Shown here piece by piece: positions 9,324 to 18,560 of a stretch of DNA of 64,000 nucleotides. Both the position numbers and the translations under genes were made by a program. A model generated the notes under the pieces. The model had not been told where the DNA came from, did not search any database, and saw only the letters and a list, made by a program, of their open reading frames with translations. Origin of the DNA: Populus alba. Lineage: Eukaryota; Streptophyta; Magnoliopsida; Malpighiales; Salicaceae. The stretch's first letter is position 1. Each line of letters starts with the position of its first letter. Location: the NCBI RefSeq assembly GCF_005239225.2, contig NC_133289.1, positions 14,926,889-14,990,888 on the forward strand, in the 5' to 3' direction.

Positions 9324-10756
9324 TGATTAGTACTTAAAAGTGCATATTTATCAAGGTTTTATATCATTATTTTGCACTTAAAGTATCAATAACTCCTTAA
9401 CTAAAGCATGTTTTATAATAACAAGTCTAATACAATAAAATGCCCTAATATATGGTAAATGTTCATCTTAAATTTAGGCCAATCACATAAATCAAAGGAT
9501 TGATTGATGAGTTCAAGTATGGAAATTGAAAGGACAAAGAGAGGGCCAAACTTAGAAAAGAGATGTTGGTGCAGTCCAAACTAGAACACTGTTTGGTAAT
9601 TAGGTCATATCTTGAGTTCTAGATATCCAAATGATCTCAAATTTTTACACAGATTCAGTAAGACATAGTCCTACAACTTTCATGTTTTCATCAAGATCTA
9701 CGAAGGCCGTTTTCAAGTCCAAATTATAGCAACAACGGAGAAGTCCGAATCTATCCTGCAGCCCGAACACTGTTCAGTGTTCGGCCCACATCTGGAGTTC
9801 TAGAAGTCCAAATGACCTCCATTTTTTTCCTGGAAACCTGATTCAATTTCCTACAACTTTCATGTTTTCTAGTGGACCAAGTTCTGATGGTAGCATTTTT
9901 GTTTTATTCAGACAAGAAGATAAGGATTTTCACCAAGTCAAAAGTTGGCCACCCACTCAACAATTAGTCATCAAATCAATAATTCCGAATTTTGGCCTAT
10001 AAAAGGAGGCATTTGCCATGCATTTAGGAGCTTAGTTGTTCAGATCAAGTTCATGCTCTTTATTTCACTCTTTATATGTTTTGTAATTTTTAAGTTTTGC
10101 TTTCATTAATATCTTGTTTATGCTTTTCATTTCCTTTCATTTCCTTAGTTAACTTGTATCTTATTTATGTTCTTATTTTGTTTATTTATGTTTCTCTTCT
10201 TCATTATGTTTAGCTAAGTTTATTATGTCAAGGTGAAAAGGTTACACTAATGGTGTAAGAACAAGTATGGTGTAAACTCAACATGGACCTTAATGTTTAA
10301 TATTAACATGTCTTATCTTTTCATCTTACTAATTCTTAATACCTTGCTTGTTAAATGGTTAATCTAGATTTGTGTTGTATAATACTTGGTACAACAAATG
10401 CTTGGCACTCTCATAGCCCAACTGTATGGTGTTACCCACACCTGTGCTATGAAAGGAACTTGATTTGTTGTTAACATCAATTAACATCATGAATTCCTGA
10501 CAATATTTAAAAGTTTGGTGTTATGTAAATAAGATAATTAATATGATCATCTTAATAATTTATAATGAGCTATTAATGACAAATCATCCGATTGGAACCT
10601 CCTCCGTGTGTGGTTTCCAAATTGAGTAATAAGAGTTTATACTATACTTGTTTGAAATACCATTGGTGGATCCTCTAACCTTGACATTTATTTTTATCAT
10701 TGTTTAATCCTTACATTAATCTTTCATCTCAAAGTTCTCATTAATTTCTTCATCTT

Positions 10757-10877
10757 CTTTTATTATTATTATTAGTAGTAGTACTACTACTACTACTACA
10801 CTACACTACTACTACTACTACTACACACTACTACTACTACTACTATTACTACTACTACTAACTACTACTACTACTAC

Positions 10878-10910
<33 letters not shown>
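10757..10910. repeat. trinucleotide array (ATT/ACT) inside LTR
   Basis: Runs of TTA, TAG, CTA and ATT triplets with interruptions occupy the same position in the LTR as arrays in the other family copies. Confidence 0.85.
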
Positions 10911-10914
<4 letters not shown>

Positions 10915-11038
10915 TACATTATGTTTATATTAATATAATATATATCTTTGATCTTTTCATAAACTCGGTATATAGGCAGGAAACCTGTGACCCGATCTTT
11001 TAGATCATTCTCAGGTATAACAATGTCACGTACTGAGT

Positions 11039-11115
11039 ATTATTATTATTACTACTACTATTACTATTATTGTTATTATTGTTGTTATTGTTGTTGTTGT
11101 TGTTGTTATTGTTGT
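11039..11115. repeat. second trinucleotide array (ATT to GTT) inside LTR
   Basis: The array grades from ATT through ACT into GTT triplets. The equivalent position in the LTR at 18337 holds the complementary AAC and AAT run (about 18450-18560). Confidence 0.85.
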
Positions 11116-11261
11116 CTTGTTATTTATAATTTACACAATTAACCTCTCTGTGGTTTGACCCCGGTCTTGCCGAGTTATTTATTACTTCGACACTCCTGCA
11201 CTTGGGAGAAAACATCAATCTTTTGGTCGTGTCATTAACCTTAAACATTAGAACAAAAAAT

Positions 11262-12763
11262 TGTTTTTCTTTCATGTGGACACCAAGATTTAAGAAGGCC
11301 GTTTGCAAGTCCAAATTATAGCAACAACAGAGAAGTCCAAATCTTTCCTGCAGCCTGAACACTGTTTAGTGTTTAGCCCATATCTAGAGTTCTAGAAGTC
11401 CAAATGACCTCCATTTTTTTCCTGGAAAGCTGAGTCAATTTCTTACAAATGTCATGTTTTCAAGTGGTCCTAGTTATGATGCTAACAATTTCGTTTTATT
11501 CAGACAAGAAGATAAGGATTTTCACCAAGTCAAGAGTTGGCCACCCACTCAATAATTAGTCATCAAATCAATAATTCCAAATTTTGGCCTATAAAAGGAG
11601 GCATTTTCCATGCATTTGGGGGCTTGATGGTTCAGATCAAGAACTTGCTCTTCCTCTCTCTCTTTATATTTTTTGTAATTCTTAAGTTTTGCTTTCATTA
11701 ATATCTTGTTTATGCTTTTCATTTCCTTTCCTTTACTTAGTTAGCTTGTATCTTATTTATGTTCTTGTTTTGTTTATTTATGTTTCTCTTCTTCATTATG
11801 TTTAGCTAAGTTTATTATGTCAAGGTGAAAAGGTTACACTAATGGTGTAAGAATAAGTATAGTATAAACTCAACATGGACCTTAATGTTTAATATTAACA
11901 TGTCTTCTCTTTTTATCTTACTAATTTTTAATACCTTGCTTGTTAAATGGTTAATCTAGATTTGTGTTGTATAACACTTGGTACAACAAATGCTTGGCAC
12001 TCTTATAGCCCAACCGTATGGTGTTACCCACACCTGTGCTTTGAAAGGAACTTGATTTGTTGTTAATATAAGTTAGCATCATGAATTCCTGAAAATATTT
12101 AAAAGTTTGGTGTTACGTAAATAAGATAATTAATACGATCATGTTAACAATTTATAATGAGCTATTAATGACAAATCATCCGATTGGAACCTCCTTCGTG
12201 TGTGGTTTCCAAATTGAGTAATAAGAGTTTATAATATACTTGTTTGAAATACCATTAGTGGATCCTCTAACCTTGACTTTTGTTTTTTTATCATTGTTTA
12301 ATCCTTGCAGTAATCTTCCATCTCAAAAGTTCTCATTAATTTCTTCCTCCTTTTTTTTTTTAACTACTACTACTACTACTATTTACATTCTTGTTATATT
12401 TTATGTATGTTAAGTATGCTTTGTGTTTGATCAAGGATCCTGACATTGTTGGTCTTGCCTTGTTTCATTCGCATCAGAAATCTGTTTATATTATATAATA
12501 TATCTCTTTGATCTTTTCATAAACTCAGTATATAGGCTGGAAACCTATGACCCAATCTTTTAGATCATTCTCAACTATAACAACGCCATGTATTGAGAAT
12601 TATTATTATTACTAATTGTTATTATTGTCTGTTGTTGTTGTTGTTGTTGTTGTTTATAATACAATTAACCTCTTTATGGTTTCAACCCCGGTCTTGCCGG
12701 GTTATTTATTTACTTTGACACTCCCTGCACTTGGGAGAAGACATCAATCTTTTGGTCGTGTCA
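11262..12763 (+). mobile_element. 5'-truncated LTR of the same family
   Basis: It resumes family similarity at the part matching about 9683 of the preceding LTR and runs to the same TCGTGTCA end at 12763. A TATA box is present (CCTATAAAAGG near 11588-11598). It contains a segment (about 12383-12490) present in the LTR at 18337 but missing from the solo LTR at 9324. Its 5' portion is absent; short unplaced sequence (11240-11261) precedes it. After the end no primer-binding site follows, so it is detached from any internal region. Confidence 0.75.
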
Positions 12764-12907
12764 GGCATGCCAAGAGAGAATGGTCACTCCTTTAGGTATG
12801 CCAAGGAAGGATGTGGTCATCCCAATAAGGGATGTGGTCATTCCCTGGGGCATGCCAAGGAAGGATATGGGTGTGCCTAAGAAAGGATGGTCATTCCTTT
12901 GGGCGAG
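12764..12907. repeat. 144-bp spacer of ~30-bp imperfect tandem repeats between inverted LTRs
   Basis: The unit is close to GGCATGCCAAGGAAGGATG with GTGGTCATCCC or similar after it. Units start near 12764, 12795 and 12849, with partial units between them. The spacer joins the 3' end of a plus LTR (12763) to the 3' end of a minus LTR (12908). ORFs on both strands here are by-products of the repeat. Confidence 0.7.
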
Positions 12908-13574
12908 TGACACAACCAAAAGATTGATGTCTTCTCCCAAGTGTAGGAGTGTTGAAGTAATAAAATAACCCGGCAAGACTGAGGTCGAACCACAGGAAGG
13001 TGACTATATAAATTACAAAATAATAATAATAATAAGTTAAAGAGGACTTTGAGATGTAAGATTAATGTGAGTATTTAACAAATGAAAAAAAAATGTCAAG
13101 GTTAGAGGATCCACTAATAGTATTAGAAATAAGTATAGTATAAACTCTTTTATTAATCAACTAGAAACCACAACACAAAGTAGGTTCCAATTGGATGATT
13201 TATCCTTAATAATTCATTATACTTTTTTAACATGATCATATTAAATTATCTTATTTAAGTAACACCAAACTTTTAAATATTGTCAGGAATTCATGATGCT
13301 AACTTATGTTAACAACAAATCAAGTTCCTTTTATAGCACATGTGTAGGTTATACCATACGGTTGGGTATGAAAGTGCCAAGCATTTTGCTATACCAAGTG
13401 TTATATAACACAAATCTAGATTAACCATTTAACAAGCAAGGTATTAAGAGTAAAGATAAAAAGATAAGGCATGTTAATAACAAACTTTCTTCGATATAAA
13501 CATTGGAAATACATATTGAGTTTATTATTATACCTATTTTAACACCATTAGTGAAACCTTTTCACCTTGACATA
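12908..13574 (-). mobile_element. minus-strand LTR copy, cut by assembly gap
   Basis: It begins TGACACAACC, the reverse complement of the family LTR end, and follows the family until the gap. It probably represents the 3' LTR of the minus-strand LOG element. The base pairs outside it (GCGAG) do not match those outside the 5' LTR (CATGC at 20264), so a simple target duplication is not seen. Confidence 0.7.
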
Positions 13575-14074
13575 NNNNNNNNNNNNNNNNNNNNNNNNNN
13601 NNNNNNNNNNNNNNNNNNNNNNNNNNNNNNNNNNNNNNNNNNNNNNNNNNNNNNNNNNNNNNNNNNNNNNNNNNNNNNNNNNNNNNNNNNNNNNNNNNNN
13701 NNNNNNNNNNNNNNNNNNNNNNNNNNNNNNNNNNNNNNNNNNNNNNNNNNNNNNNNNNNNNNNNNNNNNNNNNNNNNNNNNNNNNNNNNNNNNNNNNNNN
13801 NNNNNNNNNNNNNNNNNNNNNNNNNNNNNNNNNNNNNNNNNNNNNNNNNNNNNNNNNNNNNNNNNNNNNNNNNNNNNNNNNNNNNNNNNNNNNNNNNNNN
13901 NNNNNNNNNNNNNNNNNNNNNNNNNNNNNNNNNNNNNNNNNNNNNNNNNNNNNNNNNNNNNNNNNNNNNNNNNNNNNNNNNNNNNNNNNNNNNNNNNNNN
14001 NNNNNNNNNNNNNNNNNNNNNNNNNNNNNNNNNNNNNNNNNNNNNNNNNNNNNNNNNNNNNNNNNNNNNNNNNN
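13575..14074. other. assembly gap (500 N)
   Basis: Exactly 500 N, a placeholder. By comparison with the plus copy, about 900 bp of LTR plus some 150 bp of element 3' sequence may be missing. Open frames spanning it are meaningless. Confidence 0.95.
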
Positions 14075-14163
14075 TTACTCTACCATCCTAGTAAACAACA
14101 GTTTTGCAAATAGTTTATGAAATAGAAAACACAAGTTTTTTTTTTTTAAATATCAACCTACTA

Positions 14164-14176
14164 CCCTTTCCCCCAC
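14164..14176 (-). promoter_or_regulatory. polypurine-tract-like site of the minus element
   Basis: Read on the minus strand, GTGGGGGAAAGGG follows GAGGATAATGTTCATTTTG. This matches 9084-9097 in the plus copy. It lies after the LOG copy in element orientation. Confidence 0.5.
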
Positions 14177-14356
14177 AATCAAAATGAACATTATCCTCAA
14201 TGTCTTAAGGCTAGAAAGATAGAGTGTAAAAGACATCACTGAAATAACAAACACTAACAAACCTGAAACACATTTAAACAAATAAAAAAAAACAACAAAA
14301 ACACAATATAAAACCAAAAGATGTTAAATATTTACAAACACAGGCTCAAATCCAAT

Positions 14357-15000
14357 CTAATCTTTTTTACGGCTTTTCTTAGTTGACCAATTTATGCGGC
14401 TCATGGAAGGATTAATTATAGGGATGAAAGATTGTAGTTGGTCAATCAATTGTTAATCAATTGTTCAGCAGTAGCAGCAGAGATTATGATTTGTCGTGCT
14501 GAAGATGTTAGAAATTCCTGTTCCACAACATGATCTAGAAAAGACAACAACTTATCATAAAAACCATTAACATTTAACAAAACCTATGGGTTTATGGTGA
14601 ATGTGCAGTTGGGCCCAAGAGGAAATATGAAAGATCTCTTCCAATGTGCCCAGACCACCTGGTAAGGCAATGAAGGCATTGGCATGGTTAAACATTGCAT
14701 TTAGTCAATCAAACATTATGGGACTTGTAATTCCTCTCCAATTGGTTTTTCCAATGATGTTCCCTTGCTGCTAAAGCTTTGGGGACAACCCCCAAAACTT
14801 GACTACCTCCTAAAATGCAACTTTTTGACACTCCCCCCATTAACCCAAGGCTGCCTCCTCCATACACTAAATGAATCTTTCACTCAGCTAGTACCTGACC
14901 AAGATGATTTGCTGACTCAAAAAACTCCTTTTTCTTTCCTAGGATTCGGATCCACCGAAACACAAATATTGTTTATATGATTGCTTGAGGAACCTGTCAT
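14357..15000 (-). pseudogene. LOG-like gene, second retroelement copy, broken
   Basis: This is the second LOG copy, from ATG 14998-15000 (minus) to a stop near 14357, about the normal length of the family (some 214 codons). The glycine loop [13 protein letters not shown] is better preserved than in the plus copy, and [25 protein letters not shown] and [17 protein letters not shown] are present. A TGA replaces an Arg codon (CGA) in the [13 protein letters not shown] block, and small indels shift the frame near the start and in the middle. It is intronless, like the plus copy. It lies between integrase and small-ORF remnants upstream and a polypurine tract downstream, the same order as in the plus element. 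C-terminal basic residues (KKSRKKD) close the frame. Confidence 0.8.
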
Positions 15001-15359
15001 TTTTACACACTTCTGTATTTGATGAATGTATGGGTTGAGTAGAAATGAAGAGAAGGAAGAGAAGAATTTATAGATGAGAAATTGAAATGCAATCACCACC
15101 ACCTATATGTAGGCTAGCCATAGTCTCACTTCTCTCTCTTTATTTATTTATTTTATTTGTTTATTTTTAAAAAGCATGTTGTATTGTACAGGTAGTTATG
15201 ATTGCGGCTCACATCTTTCATTGGTTTTACGTCCAAGAACGGCTTAAACGCCCTCTATGGGTTGGGGATAGGGCTTCCCATCCAGTTTTCTTAAAAATTG
15301 GCAAACATGGTCTTTTTAGTCAGATTCCCAAGACTAAGTCGAGCATGTTCTTTATGAAA
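15001..15359 (-). promoter_or_regulatory. leader of the minus LOG copy
   Basis: Counterpart of 7927-8279. In minus orientation it shows the same TATA-like CTATAAATTC (near 15062-15071), the same pyrimidine-rich stretch before the ATG, and a shorter GA run. The phrase about GGGAAGCC in the upstream part is shared with the plus copy. Confidence 0.4.
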
Positions 15360-15445
15360 ATGGAGTCATAAGTCATGAAATGCATAATGCACATCTCCAC
15401 CAGGATATGCCTCAAAACTCAATAGAAGATTATCTAAAGATTCCT
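15360..15445 (-). pseudogene. remnant of the Cys-rich small ORF
   Basis: In minus orientation it encodes a version of SLDNLLL and GGDVHYAFHD, matching the C-terminus of the 7681-7926 ORF. At about 15444 it is fused directly to the end of the integrase zinc domain (ISKH), so the integrase core and first small ORF are deleted. Confidence 0.6.
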
Positions 15446-15830
15446 TATGTTTTGAAATGAATCCTGACTTTTGACAATTTTCACAAGTTTTGCAGAACAC
15501 ATATGCATCTTTGAACTTGTTGGGTCAATAAAATCCACATTGTAAGATTTTTGCAGTAATCTTTTTTGACGAGAAATGACTCCCACATGCTTCAGAATGA
15601 CAAAGTTTAATGACACTACTTACCTCATTGCTAGGAATGCATTTTTGAAATTTTTGATCAGGACAATATTTGAATAAGTTAGGGTCATCCCAATAAAAGT
15701 TCTTCACTTCGTTCAAAAACTTTCCTTTGTCTTCAGTACTCCAGTGAGCTGGCAAATCTCTGATTGGTGGGATGTTAGATGTCAAATTTGCTGTCACTCT
15801 TGATAAAAGATCAGCATTAACATTTTTTAT
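15445..15830 (-). pseudogene. gypsy RNase H tail and integrase zinc domain remnant
   Basis: An open minus frame reads NADLLSRVT (the end of RNase H), then LPAHWSTEDKGKFLNEV, CPDQKFQKCIP, KLCHSEACGSHF and KILQCGFY. The zinc-domain His residues are kept. The catalytic core is missing because of the deletion at 15444. Upstream, reverse transcriptase and most of RNase H are deleted, so this fragment is linked almost directly to the protease region. Confidence 0.75.
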
Positions 15831-15956
15831 GCCTTTTTCATCAGTGATTTCTTCCTGAGAATAAATCATTTGCAAATCTTCAGATTCATCCGACTCAATT
15901 TTACTCAAAGTAGATTCAAGTTGATCATGAACTAATTCTTCAATATGATCTACTTC

Positions 15957-16340
15957 TTATAAATCATTATCATCTCCAAGCTGCTTGTAAATATTGAAAA
16001 TATTCATCTCCAATGTCATGTTTCCAAAAGATAACTTCATGAGTCCATTCCTACAATTAATCAATGCATTAGAAGTTGCAAGAAACGAACGTCCTAAAAT
16101 AATAGGAAATAAATTACATGCTTCAACAGGTTGCGTGTCCAAGACAATAAAATCCACAAGATAAATGAATTTATCGACTTGTACTAACACATCTTCAATT
16201 ATCCTCTAAGCACTTTTACAGATCTATCAAAAGTAAAAGAGTTACAGAAGTTTCGTTTTAACTCACCTAGATTGAGACTTTTGAAATGAATATGGAAGTA
16301 AATTCACACTAGCTCTAAGATTAAGTAAGGCTCTTTCAAT
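15957..16340 (-). pseudogene. gypsy aspartic protease with lost catalytic Asp
   Basis: This is the retropepsin of the minus-strand element, which would cleave the Gag-Pol polyprotein. Minus frames show ASVNLLPYS, LVQVDKF, VDFIVLDTQPV, PIILGRSFLATSNALINCRNG and LSFGNMTLE. The active-site motif, usually DLGAS in this family, reads NLRAS: the Asn codon is at 16320-16322 and the Arg follows. Both replacements are explained by G-to-A changes. Stops near 16200-16290 also interrupt it. It is catalytically dead. Confidence 0.75.
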
Positions 16341-16900
16341 TTTATGTTCTCCAATAAAAGCAAGAAATTGTAGGACAACTAGGGTCTTTATATTTCAAAG
16401 CATTATTGTTTTGAAGAATGGCACTTACTTGTTCGGCTAAAAAGGCTTTCTTTTCACATTCAGTTTTCTCTTCACAGTGCATAGATCTTTCAAAAATTTA
16501 GCATATGAAGGTACCTGTTTATAAAGCATCCAACAAGGTATATTGATCCTTACCTGTTTGAAAGTTTCAAGGATTTCAGAATTGTGATTGACTTTTCTTT
16601 GTTTGGGTCATGGCATGAGGAAATAGAATTGTTGGCGAAGAATCAGTCTTTTTCTTCACAATGTTCAAATTCAACCCTTTCCTTACACTTAGAGATTGAC
16701 TCATCATCTTTCTCACAAGGTTCAAGAGTGGGTTTTTCAATAAACCTTACCATTGCGAAGAGTGATGACTGATTTGACTTGAATCCATGTGTTGGCTTCC
16801 GAACTACTTGCATTTGCATTGTATTACCCCTTTGGATTTTTGTTGTGGTTGAGATGGAAACTTACCTTTACTTGGAAACTAAGAGCAGATGTTAACTTTG
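16341..16900 (-). pseudogene. degraded gag-pro linker
   Basis: Upstream of the protease in element orientation. Short frames with Glu/Lys-rich text are visible, but no domain that I can name. It lies between gag and protease and is probably the decayed C-terminal part of gag. Confidence 0.4.
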
Positions 16901-18190
16901 CAGAAGTATCTTTAAAATCTATCATGCCTTGAGCAAGTTGAGTGTTGATTGCCTCTTGCTTTTCAATGAATGCATGCAATGTTTCCTCAAGATTTCTTCT
17001 AGGAGGTGAAGTATAAAGAGGTGCATATCCATGAGAATTTTAAAAATTATGGTGTGCTTGAAACGGTGGTTGTGAAGTTTGTGCATTATTATTATCACTC
17101 TTCCAATTGAAATTTGAGTGATTTCTCCAACCAGGATTGTATGGTTTTGCGAGTATGGGTTATGATTGAGCCTTTGGAAACTATTTAAAAGCATGGGCTG
17201 TTCATGGAGGCATTCCTTGAAAGAAGGCAAAGTTGGACAATTCATTGGTTACATGTTCATTTGTTTCATAGATTTGACATACAATGTCTTGAATAGATTT
17301 TAATTGACCACTCTTTTTCAATTCTAGTGCCTCGACTTTTCTAGCTAAAGATGCAAAACTTGGATTGAAGGTCATGATCTTTCTTAAGGTTATACTACCT
17401 CCACTAGATATATGAGGTTAGGTTTTACTTGGTGCCTCATAAGTTGCCTGTAGTGTCCCAATTTTACGCATTTTTCAACTAGCAAGTCTAGATACTCCAT
17501 TGCTTCATTTAGGGTCTTTATCTTCAAAAGTTCATTGCACATCAATTCAACCATTTGTCTATCTTTAGGTGTTAACCCTTCATAAAATATGAAACCAATC
17601 TCCATATTTCAAAACCATGATGAGGGCAAGTATTAAGCAAGTCTTGATACCTATCCCAATATTGGTAAAATGTTTCACGTGGTTTTTAAGTGAAAGTGGT
17701 GATCTGTCTTTTGAAAGAGTTGGTTCTATGAGATGGAAAAAACTTCTTTAAAAATTATCGTTGCATTTCATCCCAAGCACAAATGGATCCTGACCTAAGA
17801 TTTTGTAAGCCATGTTTTTAGCTTTATCTTTTAATGAAAAAGGAAAAAGCTTTAATCTAATGGTATTCATGCTATAATTTAAGTCATTATAGATGTTACA
17901 AACTTCTTCAAATTCTCTCAAATGCAAGTATGGATTTTCTAGATCTAAGCCATGAAAAGAAGGTAAAAGTTGAATAATGCCTGGCTTAAAATTAAAATGG
18001 GATGCATCAGAAGGGAAAACTATGCATGAGGGTGCACTTGTTCTTGTGGGATTCATGTGGTCTCTAAGTGTCCTAACATGGTTATTCTTATTATTAAGTG
18101 ACTGGTTATCTTCTTCGCCCATATTTTCTGAAAATGATGAGGATACCCTACAAAGTCTACCACTTAATATACGTGACCAAACACTCATGC
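16900..18190 (-). pseudogene. Ty3/gypsy gag, interrupted
   Basis: This is the capsid-forming Gag of the minus-strand element. From 18188 the frame gives NHVRTLRDHMNPTRTSAP, SHFNFKPGIIQLLPSFHGL, NPYLHLREFEEVCNIYND and RLKLFPFSLKDKAKNMAY. A second frame (17390-17605) continues with FYEGLTPKDRQMVELMCN and EAMEYLDLLVEK, both typical of plant gypsy capsid domains. A third (16922-17245) is a low-complexity tail. At least two frame changes separate them. The start lies about 150 bp after the primer-binding site, which fits an intact 5' leader. Confidence 0.8.
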
Positions 18191-18312
18191 ACGTGTAGAA
18201 AGAGAATAAAAAGAAGAAGAAAACAAAAGAAAAAGAAAAGAAACAAAGTTAGATACAGAAAAAGTGAAAAGAGAAAACAAAATAAATACTATAATTTGTA
18301 CAAGAATTTACT

Positions 18313-18330
18313 TCCTCAACAACGACGCTA
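18313..18330 (-). promoter_or_regulatory. primer-binding site, mutated tRNA-Asp type
   Basis: Six bases inside the LTR end, the minus strand reads TAGCGTCGTTGTTGAGGA. Athila/Calypso-type elements usually have TGGCGCCGTTGCCGGGGA here, complementary to a tRNA 3' end (recalled as tRNA-Asp). All differences are C-to-T or G-to-A transitions. Confidence 0.7.
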
Positions 18331-18336
18331 AAAACT

Positions 18337-18453
18337 TGACACAACCAAAGATTGATGTCTCCCCAAGTACAGGAGTGTTGAAGTAATAAATCACCCGGCA
18401 AGACCGGGGTCGAACCACAGAGAGGTTAATTGTATAAAATTATAAATAACAAG

Positions 18454-18490
<37 letters not shown>

Positions 18491-18518
18491 AAATAACAAC
18501 AATAATAATAACAATAAC

Positions 18519-18560
<42 letters not shown>

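Larger units (their letters stand above)
9324..11234 (+). mobile_element. solo LTR (1.9 kb) with TTAAC target duplication
   Basis: It starts TGATTAGTAC and ends TCGTGTCA, and is flanked on both sides by the 5-bp repeat TTAAC (9319-9323 and 11235-11239). A TATA box (TATAAAAGG, about 9998-10006) marks the promoter. Two trinucleotide arrays lie inside (about 10757-10910 and 11039-11115). No polypurine tract abuts its left edge and no primer-binding site its right edge, so a solo LTR formed by LTR-LTR recombination is the simplest reading. The same LTR is the 5' LTR of the minus-strand element at 18337-20263. Confidence 0.8.

Noticed and set aside
10757..11115. CRISPR-like array
   Set aside because: Plain triplet microsatellites with no spacer-repeat pattern, in a plant genome.
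12761..12976. Repetitive ORFs with GMPRKDVV-like text on both strands
   Set aside because: By-products of the 30-bp tandem repeat between two LTRs.
13503..14120. Open frames of 174-205 residues across the N gaps (also 23059-23697)
   Set aside because: They consist almost wholly of unknown residues from N runs.
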